A DNA stretch of 64,000 bases from Natrinema marinum (GTDB lineage: Archaea; Halobacteriota; Halobacteria; Halobacteriales; Natrialbaceae), in assembly GCF_024296685.1 (NCBI RefSeq), contig NZ_CP100763.1, positions 806,001-870,000 on the forward strand, read 5' to 3'. Shown here piece by piece: positions 18,274 through 27,235 of the stretch (its first letter is position 1; every line of letters begins with the position of its first letter). The notes under the pieces are model-generated. The model was given only the letters and a program-made list of their open reading frames with translations. It had not been told where the DNA came from and ran no database searches. Position numbers and translations under genes: made by a program.

Positions 18274-19613
18274 CGGAGTTCGTCCAGGATCGGTCGGAAC
18301 TTCAACTGTACTTCGTCCCACTCCTCGTCGGGGTCGCTGTCGGCGACGATCCCGTTGCCCGCAAAGAGCGTCACCGCCCCGTCGGCCGCGACGCCCGAGC
18401 GGATGCCGACCGCGAACTCGCCGTCGCCGGCGGCGTCGAACCAGCCCACCGGCGCGGCGTACCAGCCCCGATCGAACGTCTCCGTCTCGCGGATCGTCTT
18501 CCAGGCCGCGTCCGGCGGTACGCCGCCGACCGCGGGCGTGGGGTGGAGCGCCTCGACGATCTCGAGGACGTGGCGATCACCCGGCAGTCGCGCCTCGATC
18601 GGCGTCTGGAGGTGCTGGATGGTTGCCAGCTTCCGGATCGTCCGCTCGCTGACGGTGAGTTCGCGCGCGAGCGGGGCGAGTTGCTCCCGGATGGCGTCGA
18701 CGACGAGCCCGTGTTCGTGCCCAAGTTTCGCGTCGGCTCGCATCCGCTCGGCGTACGCTTCGTCTTCGTCGGGAGTGTCTCCCCGCGCCACCGAGCCGGC
18801 GAGCGCCTCCGTCTCGACGCGCTCCCCGCGTTTCGACACCAGCCGTTCCGGTGGTGCGCCGAAGAACGTGCCGCTGTCGCCGTGGCCCACCAGAAACCGG
18901 TAACAGTTCGGGTATCGGCGGCCCAGCCGCTCGAGCGTCGCCGGCACGTCGACCGACCCCTCGAGGTCGACCGACAGGGCCTGTGCGAGCACCACCTTCG
19001 TCAGTTGGCCGTCGGCGATCCGCTCGAGCGCGGTCTCGACCTGCCGGGCCCACTGCTCGCGGGAAGTCGTGCGCGTCGTCGAACGGACGCCAGGAGTCGA
19101 GCCGCTCGCGTTCGGTTCCGTCGTCGACGCCGTCAGCAGTTCGTGCCAGCGCTCGAGGCGGTCTGCAGCCTCGTCGCCGCTTCCGACGGTCGTCAGCCAC
19201 GTTCCGTTGTCGGTTCGGCTGACTTGCACTCGCGGGACGACGAACGACGCGGCGGGAAAGCCGGTCCACGGCGGGTCCGGCTCGTGGCCGTCGTGAAACG
19301 AGAATCCGCCGAACGCCCGCGGGCGGGCCTGTGGGGGGCCGTCGTGTGCGATCCCGTCGAACAGCCGGCTCGCCCGCGTCCGAATACGATCGAATCGGTC
19401 GGGGCCGTCCGCCCGGATGCGGGCGGCGACCCCCCGGCCGACGATCGCGAGTCCGTCGGGCGCGGCCCACTGGACGCGCGTCTCGGTGTCGTCCTCGAGC
19501 AGCGCCTCGACCGCGGCGCCCTCGAGTTCGCGACACCGGCTGACCAGTTCGGCGGGTCGGTCCGCCGAGTCCGCACCGCCAGCAAGCCGACTCTCGCCCG
19601 ACGATCGGTCCAT
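18270..19613 (-). CDS. menF: Isochorismate synthase
   Basis: Chorismate-utilising enzyme that makes isochorismate for MenD. The approximately 447-residue protein has a variable N-terminal half and a conserved C-terminal catalytic half with TKVVLAQAL (base lysine region), TEALAGSVARG, the motif HLQTPIEARL, LHPTPAVGGVP, and a Mg-binding GEFAVGIRSG region. An in-frame GTG at 19622 is possible; the ATG at 19613 is chosen. It forms a coupled two-gene operon with menD. Confidence 0.92.
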   Translation of the reverse strand: MDRSSGESRLAGGADSADRPAELVSRCRELEGAAVEALLEDDTETRVQWAAPDGLAIVGRGVAARIRADGPDRFDRIRTRASRLFDGIAHDGPPQARPRAFGGFSFHDGHEPDPPWTGFPAASFVVPRVQVSRTDNGTWLTTVGSGDEAADRLERWHELLTASTTEPNASGSTPGVRSTTRTTSREQWARQVETALERIADGQLTKVVLAQALSVDLEGSVDVPATLERLGRRYPNCYRFLVGHGDSGTFFGAPPERLVSKRGERVETEALAGSVARGDTPDEDEAYAERMRADAKLGHEHGLVVDAIREQLAPLARELTVSERTIRKLATIQHLQTPIEARLPGDRHVLEIVEALHPTPAVGGVPPDAAWKTIRETETFDRGWYAAPVGWFDAAGDGEFAVGIRSGVAADGAVTLFAGNGIVADSDPDEEWDEVQLKFRPILDELR

Positions 19614-19670
19614 CGACCCCACGTCAGGACCGCCACGCCTTCAGCCTAACTATTCGGCGAACGGAACGGT

Positions 19671-20267
19671 CTAGCTGTACCGCTCTTCCTCCCACGGGTT
19701 CGCCGTCCGCGAGTACCCGCGTCGCTCCCAGTACCCTCGTTCGGAGTCGGTGAGGAACTCGACGCCGTCGACCCATTTCGCGCCCTTGTAGGCGTACTTG
19801 TGCGGCGTGACGACCCGGAGCGGCCCGCCGTGATCGGTGGGGAGCGCCTCGCCGTCGAACCCGGAGGCGAACAGGACCTCCTCGCGCATGCAGTCCTCGA
19901 GGGGCAGGTCGGTCGTGTAGTCGTCCAGCGCGGCGAACATGACGTGGACCGCGTCGTCGTGGACGCCGGCGCGCTCGGCGAGTTCCGGGAACGGAACGCC
20001 CGTGAACTCGCAGTCGAACTTGCTCCAGCCGGTCACGCAGTGAAAGTCCTGTCGCTGGGTGACGCTTGGGAGGTCGCGAAACTCGTCCCACGAGAGCGTC
20101 AGTTCATCGTCGACCGCGCCCGTAACGGTGAACTCCCACGTGTCGGGATCCCACTCCGGCGTCCGGCTTTTCGAGAGGACGGGAAACTCGGTCGTCTCGC
20201 GCTGTCCCGGCGGCAGTCGCTCGTCGCCGAACTCCCGATAGAGATCGGTCACGTCTGTCGCATCCAT
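19671..20267 (-). CDS. Sulfite oxidase-type molybdopterin oxidoreductase domain protein
   Basis: A 198-residue soluble protein of the oxidoreductase molybdopterin-binding (SUOX/YedY-like) family. The Mo-ligating cysteine is C77 in FHCVTGWSKFD, and GGPLRVVTPHKYAYKGAKWV matches the cofactor-binding C-terminal part. No Tat signal is seen at the N-terminus (MDATDVTDLY), so unlike YedY it would act in the cytoplasm. No haem or membrane partner is encoded next to it. The electron acceptor and substrate are unknown. Confidence 0.85.
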   Translation of the reverse strand: MDATDVTDLYREFGDERLPPGQRETTEFPVLSKSRTPEWDPDTWEFTVTGAVDDELTLSWDEFRDLPSVTQRQDFHCVTGWSKFDCEFTGVPFPELAERAGVHDDAVHVMFAALDDYTTDLPLEDCMREEVLFASGFDGEALPTDHGGPLRVVTPHKYAYKGAKWVDGVEFLTDSERGYWERRGYSRTANPWEEERYS

Positions 20268-20487
20268 ACTCGAGGCTACGCCCCGATCACCGTAGATGTG
20301 ACGCCGTCGATCGACCGTCGACGGGTCCGGGACCGCTCCGGCCGGCCGTCGGTACGCGTTCGCACGAAGAAAGGCGAGATTGCGGCCACCGCACCGCCAT
20401 CGAAACGGTCAGTTTGGCAGTGTATTAGGTGGTTTCCGGTGAAACCCTCGTCATCCCTTAGTACGGTCTTCCCGACTCTCCCGTTGC

Positions 20488-20787
20488 ATGGCGAGCAGAC
20501 AACAGCTAACGGAACGGGAAGTCACCGAACAGGAACCGGAAGAGATCGGAGAACAGGCGATGGGCCCGGCGTTCGTCGCGTCGGCGGCCTCGGTCGGCCT
20601 CTCGCTGTATTATTACTTCATTCGGGGTGAACGCCAGCTCGGGACGTTCGTCGGTCTCTGGCCCCCGACGATCCTCGCGTTCGCGAGCTACTTCAATCAG
20701 CGAAAGATGCGCAAGCAGCTGAACACGCTGACCCAGCCCGGAACGACGCTGAAAAACGCGTTCGATTCGGTCATGGGGAATCGCTAG
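20488..20787 (+). CDS. Small two-helix membrane protein
   Basis: 99 residues: a charged N-terminus (REVTEQEPEEIGEQ), two predicted membrane helices (about 27-45, with VGLSLYYYF, and 52-68, with FVGLWPPTILAFASYF), and a basic C-terminus (NQRKMRKQLNTL). I do not recognise a named family. A CCTTAG-type TATA element about 28 bases upstream supports the start. There is no obvious operon partner. Confidence 0.72.
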   Translation: MASRQQLTEREVTEQEPEEIGEQAMGPAFVASAASVGLSLYYYFIRGERQLGTFVGLWPPTILAFASYFNQRKMRKQLNTLTQPGTTLKNAFDSVMGNR

Positions 20788-20921
20788 ACGAACTCCCGGC
20801 TCGACGAGCCATCTGGTTCGGGTCCCACGCACCGTTTCGGCCATCGATTTTCGACCCGTGACCGCGGGTCGTTTCGGTTCGTTGACCGGATCCTTCTACG
20901 CGTTGTTGAGTCCCCGTCAAA

Positions 20922-20930
20922 CCTAAATAC
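20922..20930 (+). promoter_or_regulatory. TATA box of the RHH protein gene
   Basis: CCTAAATAC lies about 25 bases before the ATG at 20954, consistent with a leaderless transcript. Confidence 0.55.
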
Positions 20931-20953
20931 CCCCTCGCCGAAAGCCGAATCAG

Positions 20954-21181
20954 ATGCCGAAAGTAGAGATCACCATACCGGAGCACCTCGAGATGCAGAT
21001 CGCCCAGATGGTCGAGCGCGGCGAGTTCGTCAACCGCGAGGAGGCGATCGAGGATCTCCTATCGACGGGGATCAAGGCCTACAAGACCAGCGGACCGATG
21101 GACGAAGAGGAGGGCGCGACCGGCGGAACCGGCCTCGAAGACGACGGGATGATGGGCCACGACGACGAGTACGTCTTCTAA
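20954..21181 (+). CDS. Ribbon-helix-helix (CopG-like) small protein
   Basis: 75 residues. The N-terminal 45 form a ribbon-helix-helix: strand KVEITIPEHL, helix EMQIAQMVERGE, turn, then NREEAIEDLLSTGI. The acidic and glycine-rich tail (DEEEGATGGTG...DDEYVF) is probably disordered. Such proteins bind DNA as dimers, and without a neighbouring toxin gene a general regulator is likelier than an antitoxin. It converges with the small membrane protein gene, with 1 nt between the stops. Confidence 0.82.
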   Translation: MPKVEITIPEHLEMQIAQMVERGEFVNREEAIEDLLSTGIKAYKTSGPMDEEEGATGGTGLEDDGMMGHDDEYVF

Positions 21182-21182
21182 C

Positions 21183-21371
21183 TCACACGCCGACTGTCAG
21201 GAGGGGGATCCCGAAGGCGACCGCAGCGCCGACGATGGCGACCACGCCGCCGATCGCGACTTCTCGAGCCGTACATTCGCTCATCGGTGCGGTCGTGCGT
21301 GGTTCCTCGAGGTCGTGTCCGACGTCGGCTCCCGTATCGTCACCGTCGGGCGTTTCGGTGTCGTCTGACAT
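21183..21371 (-). CDS. Small single-helix membrane protein, 62 aa
   Basis: 62 residues: an acidic N-terminal half (SDDTETPDGDDTGADVGHD), a short conserved-looking hinge (APMSECTAREVAIG) and one C-terminal membrane helix (VVAIVGAAVAFGIPLLTV). The acidic face would lie in the cytoplasm. This resembles short haloarchaeal membrane proteins of unknown function. It is convergent with the RHH gene. Confidence 0.7.
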   Translation of the reverse strand: MSDDTETPDGDDTGADVGHDLEEPRTTAPMSECTAREVAIGGVVAIVGAAVAFGIPLLTVGV

Positions 21372-21512
21372 ACTCGTCTCTTTTCGTCTCCGGCACTTAA
21401 CACCACCTACACCGGGCCGACGCCGAAGTCACCGACACCGGATGCGACGGCAGATCCGGCCCGATCCAGACGCCTTTACTACCCACGGTGCGAATCCGCA
21501 GGTAGCAACTAC

Positions 21513-22328
21513 ATGGTACTGACCAAGCGCGTCATCCCGTGTATCGACGTGGATTTGGACGAGGACGGGAACCCGGCGGTCTACACCGGCGTCAACTTCG
21601 AGGATCTGAAATACACCGGCGATCCGGTCGAGATGGCCCGCGCCTACAACCGCGCGGGCGCAGACGAGTTCGTCTTTCTCGACATCACCGCCTCGGCGGA
21701 CGGCCGCGAGACCATGCTCAACGTGGTCGAGCGCGTCGCCGACGAAGTGTTCATCCCCCTCACTGTGGGCGGCGGTATCCGCACCACCGCGGACATCAAA
21801 GAGACCCTGCGCGCCGGTGCGGACAAGGTTTCCATTACGACGGGCGCGCTCGAGCGCCCCGAACTGGTCAACGAGGGCGCGCGCGCCTTCGGCAGCCAGT
21901 GTATCGTGATCAGCGTCGACTCCCGGCGACGCTTCGACGAGCAGGGCGAACACTACGTCGAGGTAGACGGCGAGTCTTGCTGGTTCGAGTGTACGAAGAA
22001 AGGCGGCCGCGAAGGGACCGGGATCGACGTCTTGGAGTGGGCCGCCGAGGCCGAGTCCCGCGGTGCAGGCGAACTATTCGTCAACTCGATCGACAAGGAC
22101 GGCACCAAAGACGGCTACGATCTCCCGCTGACGAAAGCCGTCTGCGACACCGTCGACACGCCGGTCATCGCCTCCTCGGGTTGTGGCAGTCCCGAAGACA
22201 TGTACGACGTGTTCACCGAGGCCGGTGCCGACGCCGGCCTCGCGGCCTCGATCTTCCACTTCGACGAATACTCGATCGAGGAGACGAAAGCGTACCTCGA
22301 CGAGCACGGCGTGCCGGTCCGTCTCTGA
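21513..22328 (+). CDS. hisF: Imidazole glycerol phosphate synthase, cyclase subunit
   Basis: TIM-barrel cyclase that uses ammonia from HisH to form IGP and AICAR in histidine biosynthesis. The 271-residue protein has catalytic D12 (VIPCIDVDLDEDG) and D136 (ISVDSRRRF), the phosphate-binding TVGGGIRTTADI, and SSGCGSPEDMYDVF near the C-terminus. A CTTTACTAC TATA-like element lies about 35 bases before the ATG. hisH is not adjacent, so the his genes are scattered as in other haloarchaea. Confidence 0.96.
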   Translation: MVLTKRVIPCIDVDLDEDGNPAVYTGVNFEDLKYTGDPVEMARAYNRAGADEFVFLDITASADGRETMLNVVERVADEVFIPLTVGGGIRTTADIKETLRAGADKVSITTGALERPELVNEGARAFGSQCIVISVDSRRRFDEQGEHYVEVDGESCWFECTKKGGREGTGIDVLEWAAEAESRGAGELFVNSIDKDGTKDGYDLPLTKAVCDTVDTPVIASSGCGSPEDMYDVFTEAGADAGLAASIFHFDEYSIEETKAYLDEHGVPVRL

Positions 22329-22397
22329 CGCGCTGACGCTACGCCCTGTTCTCTCCCTCCCCTCCCTGCGCGATTCGCGGGGTTCCCCGTCCAGCAG

Positions 22398-22406
22398 CCT
22401 TTTACC
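22398..22406 (+). promoter_or_regulatory. TATA box of the first zinc-ribbon/CAP-like gene
   Basis: CCTTTTACC sits 24 bases before the GTG at 22430, which supports that GTG as a leaderless start. Confidence 0.5.
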
Positions 22407-22429
22407 GACGCGGTCCTCGACCTTCGTGA

Positions 22430-23296
22430 GTGAGATGGCGGTGTACGCGGTGTGAAACGCCGCACGCGGAACGCGAACCTCCCTGTGACGCCTGCGGCCA
22501 CGATGCCCTCGAGCGAGCGGTCGCACCGGTGACCGACGGCGGCGAGCGCGACCCCGACCGCGAGCCGATCCCCGCCGGAACCGTCGACACCGGTCCCGAG
22601 TACGTCTGGGCCTGTCCGAACTGCGGCCGCGAACACGTCCGCAACACGCCGCCGTGTGCCCGCTGTGGCAACCCCGACCTCGAGCAAGTCGAGCGGAACT
22701 ACGACGACCTCGAGCGCGATCTGGCCGTTCCGGGCTGGCTCGAGGTGGCGAAGCCCTATCTGCCGATCCTCGTCGCCGTCGCGTTGCTCGTCGCCCTGTT
22801 CGCCACGGGCATCGTCCCGCCGACGGTGCTGCCGGGGATCGGTCCGTCGTCGCCGGCACCGCCCGACGCGCCCGGTAACGGCACTGAAGCGGCCGGGATC
22901 GACCTCGAGGCGGCCGAGGAACTGGTCCACGAACGGCTCGAGGCGGAACGGAACGCCTCCGAGAGCCGACGCTACGACGAGGGACTCGATGCGTACGCTG
23001 AGTACCAGAACCGGGGATTCGTCGCGGTCGAGTTCGACGACGCCGAACCCGACGCCGTCCGGGCCGACGAATTCGACCACGATTGCGGCGACGCGAGGCC
23101 CGTCGGCGCGCCGCTGGTCCTCAGCGAGCGGTCGATCGATTCCTACGAGACCGAGTCGGCACTCGCGGCGGACATCGCCGCGGGACTGTTCTCCTCGCGG
23201 TTCGGCGAGGAGGTTCGAACCGGGTTCGACGCGGAGGGACTCGATCTCCACGTCGCGCCGAATGGAGATATCTACATCTTCTACGCGACTTGCTGA
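22430..23296 (+). CDS. Double zinc-ribbon membrane protein with possible degenerate CAP domain (copy 1)
   Basis: 288 residues starting at GTG. Two CxxC-type zinc ribbons come first (C5, C8, C19, C22 and C62, C65, C76, C79), then one membrane helix (about 109-130, LPILVAVALLVALFATG), a proline/glycine linker, and an outer domain. The outer domain starts LVHERLEAERNAS, has FDHDCGD and ends GDIYIFYATC. These ends look like the helix-1 and last strand of CAP/SCP domains, but the histidines of the CAP site are missing, so that reading is inference. A paralogue follows in tandem at 23399. Confidence 0.75.
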   Translation: MRWRCTRCETPHAEREPPCDACGHDALERAVAPVTDGGERDPDREPIPAGTVDTGPEYVWACPNCGREHVRNTPPCARCGNPDLEQVERNYDDLERDLAVPGWLEVAKPYLPILVAVALLVALFATGIVPPTVLPGIGPSSPAPPDAPGNGTEAAGIDLEAAEELVHERLEAERNASESRRYDEGLDAYAEYQNRGFVAVEFDDAEPDAVRADEFDHDCGDARPVGAPLVLSERSIDSYETESALAADIAAGLFSSRFGEEVRTGFDAEGLDLHVAPNGDIYIFYATC

Positions 23297-23363
23297 CTCC
23301 GTAGTCGGGCTCGCGGTTCGCTTCCGACGAGCGGCCGGAGAACGGCTTTCATCGGCCACACGA

Positions 23364-23375
23364 CATATTTATTTA
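23364..23375 (+). promoter_or_regulatory. TATA box of the second zinc-ribbon/CAP-like gene
   Basis: CATATTTATTTA, a strong AT-rich TATA element, ends 24 bases before the GTG at 23399. The second copy therefore has its own promoter. Confidence 0.6.
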
Positions 23376-23398
23376 CGTGTAGGCGAGCCGTTCATTCA

Positions 23399-24232
23399 GT
23401 GAAGTGGAGGTGTACGTGGTGTGGGAAGCCACACGAGGAAAACGATCCGCCCTGCGATTCCTGCGGCCATAACGCCTTCGAGGAGGCGATCGTTCGGGTG
23501 GACGAGGGGGAAATAACCGAGCACGCGTCGTCGGAACCCGATTCCGTCGACACCGGCGCGGACATCGTCTGGGCCTGCCCGGATTGTGGTCGCGAACACG
23601 TCCGCAACTCGCCGCCGTGTTCCCGCTGCGGGACTCCCATGCTCGAGAAGACCGAGCGAACGTACGAGGACGTCGATCGCGACCTGAACACGCCGAGTTG
23701 GTTTCAGGTCGCCAAGCCGTATCTGCCGGTCGTCGCGGGCGTCGCTATCGTCGTCGCGCTGGTGGCGACGGGGGTCGTCTCCGTGCCGGAGTTGCCGGGA
23801 ACGGGGGCGCCAGCACCGCCGGAGGCACCCGGCGAGGGGACTGAAGCGGCCGGCATCGATCTCGAGGAGACCGAGCGGCTGGTCCACGAGCGCCTCGAGC
23901 GCGATCGCGAGCACTCGCGGAGCTACGACGACGATCTCGCGACGTACGCGGAGTACTACAACCTCGCGTACGTGGCGATCAAGTACGAGGACGCGAAGGT
24001 CGAGGCGGTCTCACTGGACGACTTCGGGCTCGAGTGTCACGGGACGCTCGACGAGGAGTGGCTTCCGTCGACCCTCTCTCTGTCGAGTTACGACGACGAA
24101 GGGGCACTCGCCGATGGCATCGTCGACCGCCTGCAAGCGCGCGGCGTCGATACCGGCTCGGAGTATACCGTCGAAGGGCTGGATATCCACGTGGTCGACG
24201 GCACGGTCCACGTGTTCTACGGGACCTGTTAG
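23399..24232 (+). CDS. Double zinc-ribbon membrane protein with possible degenerate CAP domain (copy 2)
   Basis: 277 residues, GTG start. It is a clear paralogue of the preceding gene: same N-terminus (MKWRCTWCGKPH vs MRWRCTRCETPH), both zinc ribbons, a membrane helix near residue 108-128, the shared linker GTEAAGIDLE, the helix LVHERLERDREHS, FGLECHG and the end VHVFYGTC. Conservation is highest in the ribbons and linker, and the outer domain has diverged. The zinc ribbons should face the cytoplasm and the C-terminal domain the outside, a transmembrane arrangement that could link an external event to a cytoplasmic partner. Confidence 0.75.
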   Translation: MKWRCTWCGKPHEENDPPCDSCGHNAFEEAIVRVDEGEITEHASSEPDSVDTGADIVWACPDCGREHVRNSPPCSRCGTPMLEKTERTYEDVDRDLNTPSWFQVAKPYLPVVAGVAIVVALVATGVVSVPELPGTGAPAPPEAPGEGTEAAGIDLEETERLVHERLERDREHSRSYDDDLATYAEYYNLAYVAIKYEDAKVEAVSLDDFGLECHGTLDEEWLPSTLSLSSYDDEGALADGIVDRLQARGVDTGSEYTVEGLDIHVVDGTVHVFYGTC

Positions 24233-24300
24233 GCGCTCCTCACGCGTTCACGAACAGGAGGGGAGATAGAGGAGACGATCGCTCCGTGGGTCGGACGCAG

Positions 24301-24582
24301 CTACGCGGCCGCTTCGAACGCGTCCTGGAACGCGTTCGCCTTCTCGCGGACATCGACGGCGGCCTCCTCGAGCGCTTCGAGGGGATCCGCGCCCTCGGTC
24401 TTGATCGTCAGGATGGGCTCGGTCTGGCCGCCCGACTGTTCGGGGTTAACGTCGTAGGTGGCCGCGCTGACATCGTCGTGCTCGAGCAGCGCGCCCTTGA
24501 GCACGTTCATGAACGTGTGGTCCTCGCCGGCGATCTCGATGGAGAGTTCGGTCTCGGTGCTCTCGGTGACCCGCAGTTCCAT
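24301..24582 (-). CDS. rpoL: DNA-directed RNA polymerase subunit Rpo11 (L)
   Basis: Rpb11/RpoL dimerises with Rpo3 (D) to form the alpha-like assembly platform of archaeal RNA polymerase. The 93-residue product contains the hallmark [18 protein letters not shown] and a C-terminal helix ([20 protein letters not shown]). The ATG at 24582 gives the normal length; the frame is open upstream but unconserved in character. It is divergent from the rhomboid gene. Confidence 0.95.
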   Translation of the reverse strand: MELRVTESTETELSIEIAGEDHTFMNVLKGALLEHDDVSAATYDVNPEQSGGQTEPILTIKTEGADPLEALEEAAVDVREKANAFQDAFEAAA

Positions 24583-24728
24583 ACCGTCGTCTCCGTTCGT
24601 CGGCCGCTTGTACCTTTCGAAGCCGCCGCTCGCCGGCCTGTGAGTCGTGTCCGCCCACGTCACGGTTCGCGGCTCGAGCGCCTTCGGTGAAGGCAAACCA
24701 CTATACGGCCCCGTTCGAACCACCGGGC

Positions 24729-26573
24729 ATGCGCGTGCTCGCGGTCTTGCTGACGGTCGTCGTCGCCGCGGCGTTGGTCGGATCGATCGCGGTCGTCAGG
24801 CGGGTCCATCGGCCACGTCAGCCCTGGCTCGAGGTCCTCCGGGCGCGGTTCGTCTACGGCGTTCCGTGGGGCTCGCTCGTCGTGATCGCGTTCGTCCTCT
24901 GTGTCTATCTGTTCGTCCAGGGCGGGATCGCGAACTTCGACGATCCCGTGACGATCCCGTTTCGCTCGTGGTCGTACTTCTATCCGCTCGGGATCCTCAC
25001 GGCGGCGTTTTCACACGCCGGCCCCGGCCACCTCATCGGTAACCTCTCCGGGACGCTCGTCGTCGCCCCGATCGCCGAGTTCGCCTGGGGGCACTACGCC
25101 GACGGTCACGACCCAGAGCGGGCCGAGTCGTGGCGAACCGATCCGCGGGTCCGTGCGTTCGTGCTCTTTCCGCTGGCCGTCATCGGCGTCGGTCTGGCAA
25201 CGAGCGCGTTCGCGCTCGGCCCCGTGATCGGCTTCTCCGGCGTCGTCTTCGCGTTGGCCGGCTTCGCCCTCGTCCAATATCCGATCGTGACGACCGTCGC
25301 TACGATCGGCGTCCAGAGCGTCGTCGTACGCCTCTACTATGCGCTGCAGGAGCCGATCCGGACGTACACCGCTCAACCGAGTCCCCCGTCGGCTCCGTCC
25401 TGGGCCGGGATCGCGATTCAGGGCCACGCCATCGGGCTCTTCCTCGGGTTCGTCCTCGGCGTTGTGCTCCTCGAGCGCCGGGGGTCCCGACCGAACCCAC
25501 TCCGGCTCTGGTTGGCAATCCTTCTCTTTGGGTTCTCGAAGGGACTGTGGGCGATCTACTGGTACGGGCCCGACGACTCGTTTATCCTGTTTCAGGGGCC
25601 GGGCGTCGCCGTCGTCTCGGTGCTCGCGCTCGTGGTCACGCTCTCGATGACCGCCTCGGAGAAGCCGCTTCTCCCGGCGCGACTCGAGGGGCTGGTGCCC
25701 GGTGTGGATCGCGAGTCCACGGAGACGAACGAGTCGGACCGGCCGGCGATCGATCGGACGCTCGCGTTGGCGGGCAGCGCCGGCGACCGAAGCGGTGCCG
25801 GCACAGCCCGACTCGAGCGCGTTCTCGAATTGGCCGACGGGACACAGCGACTCGCTCGCGAATCAGGACCGTCGTCGACCCTGACGCGGCGAGGAACTGC
25901 GTTCCTGGCGGTCGTCGGCATCCTGGCGCTGCTCGCCGGCATGGCCATCCCCTTCAACTTCCTCGTCGTCGAGGACGCCACCGCGTCGACCGAGGCCGCC
26001 GTCGAGATCGACGACTACACCGTCGAGTACGTCGAGGGCGTCCAGAACCGGCTCGTTACCGGCATCGGCATCGAGGCCATCGAGAGCGACGCCGGCCTCG
26101 AGTCGAGCGGGGTGATCGTCGCCAGCGACGACCGCGAGATCTGGCTCGAGGCGGTCAGCGCCCGGCGGCTCGCGTTCACGGGCGAGGAGACGGTCTACGT
26201 CGGCGGTCCCGGCTGGCGCGAGGCCGTCCACGTCGAACGGACCGGCTGGAAGCCAGTCGGCAACGAGACTGTCTACCAGGTCTGGCTCTGGCAAGACGGG
26301 ACGGATCGCCGGCTCGCGTACGAGTCCAACGCGTCGCGGGCCGCCGCCCGGATCGCCGGCCGAAACGTGACGATCCGCCCCGACGGCGGGGAGTACCGCC
26401 TCGCGGTAACCTCGAGCGAAACCGAGACCGCCGTGACTACCCTCGTCCCGGCCCAAAACGCGACGACCACGGCTGGCGGCCTCGTCTTCGAACGCCGAAA
26501 CGAAACCGTCTACGCGGCCGCCGACGGGACCCGCGTTGCGATCGCGAGCAAGGAGACCTACGGCGGCTACTGA
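24729..26573 (+). CDS. Rhomboid-family intramembrane serine protease with C-terminal extension
   Basis: 614 residues. The rhomboid core has the HLIGNLSGT motif (H101, N105), nucleophile S170 in [11 protein letters not shown] and catalytic H233 in [11 protein letters not shown], on separate membrane helices. A charged cytoplasmic linker (about 320-395), another membrane helix (about 400-420) and a roughly 190-residue beta-rich C-terminal domain follow, rich in N-glycosylation-type sequons (ETVYQ, NAS, NET). The C-terminal domain is probably outside and might be a binding or regulatory module. Its stop overlaps the convergent METTL5-like gene by 7 nt. Confidence 0.88.
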   Translation: MRVLAVLLTVVVAAALVGSIAVVRRVHRPRQPWLEVLRARFVYGVPWGSLVVIAFVLCVYLFVQGGIANFDDPVTIPFRSWSYFYPLGILTAAFSHAGPGHLIGNLSGTLVVAPIAEFAWGHYADGHDPERAESWRTDPRVRAFVLFPLAVIGVGLATSAFALGPVIGFSGVVFALAGFALVQYPIVTTVATIGVQSVVVRLYYALQEPIRTYTAQPSPPSAPSWAGIAIQGHAIGLFLGFVLGVVLLERRGSRPNPLRLWLAILLFGFSKGLWAIYWYGPDDSFILFQGPGVAVVSVLALVVTLSMTASEKPLLPARLEGLVPGVDRESTETNESDRPAIDRTLALAGSAGDRSGAGTARLERVLELADGTQRLARESGPSSTLTRRGTAFLAVVGILALLAGMAIPFNFLVVEDATASTEAAVEIDDYTVEYVEGVQNRLVTGIGIEAIESDAGLESSGVIVASDDREIWLEAVSARRLAFTGEETVYVGGPGWREAVHVERTGWKPVGNETVYQVWLWQDGTDRRLAYESNASRAAARIAGRNVTIRPDGGEYRLAVTSSETETAVTTLVPAQNATTTAGGLVFERRNETVYAAADGTRVAIASKETYGGY

Positions 26574-27232
26574 GAGGCGCTGTCACTGGTTCGACCGCTT
26601 CTCGGCCACTCGATCCGGAACACTTCGGCCGCGAGCGTCTCCTCTGTCGCGGTGTGGAACTCGAACTGGTTCGGAAGCGGAAACTCCGCCCGAAACGCGT
26701 GGGTCACCTCGCCCCCTTCGTCGGCGGCGAACGACTCGACGAACTCCCGGCTCCCCTCGTTGTGAATCGTATAGGAGACGGCGCCGATTTCGCTCGCCGT
26801 CTCGAGGAATCGACGATCCGCGTGGCGGTTCCCGCGCTGTGCGCCGAAAGGGGGATTCGAGAGCACGGTCGCGTCGGTGACCGAGAACGGATGGCGGGTC
26901 ACGTCGCCCCGGAGCCAGTCGACGCCGTGCTCACGGGCGTCCGCGGCTGCCGTCCGTTCGTTCCGCCGGGCGACCGCGAGCGCTCCGGCATCGATATCGA
27001 TACCCACCACGCGGTCGGCGCCGGACAGCGACGCCCCGATCGCGAGCATCCCCGTTCCCGTTCCGAGGTCGACGACCTGCCCCTTGAGGTCGCCCTGTAG
27101 CCGCGCCAGGTGACAGAGGTGGGCGGCCAGCTCCGGCGGCGTCAAATACTGCTCGAGCGCCGCTGACGGCTCCGAGAAGTCTTCGAGCGACTCGAGTCGG
27201 CGCGCGAGCGTGCGCCGTGAGGGACCTGCCAT
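26567..27232 (-). CDS. METTL5-like SAM-dependent methyltransferase
   Basis: 221-residue class I methyltransferase. The SAM motif VVDLGTGTGMLAIGA is near residue 53 and VVGIDIDAGAL follows. The N6-adenine/RNA-type catalytic motif NPPF occurs in LSNPPFGAQRGNRHADRRFL, then YTIHNEGSREFV. The N-terminal LEQYLTPPELAAHL resembles the LEQYPTxPxxAA of METTL5, which methylates rRNA adenine in eukaryotes. An archaeal rRNA or tRNA target is inference. A short ORF ends 4 nt upstream on the same strand. Confidence 0.85.
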   Translation of the reverse strand: MAGPSRRTLARRLESLEDFSEPSAALEQYLTPPELAAHLCHLARLQGDLKGQVVDLGTGTGMLAIGASLSGADRVVGIDIDAGALAVARRNERTAAADAREHGVDWLRGDVTRHPFSVTDATVLSNPPFGAQRGNRHADRRFLETASEIGAVSYTIHNEGSREFVESFAADEGGEVTHAFRAEFPLPNQFEFHTATEETLAAEVFRIEWPRSGRTSDSASQ

Positions 27233-27235
27233 CGC

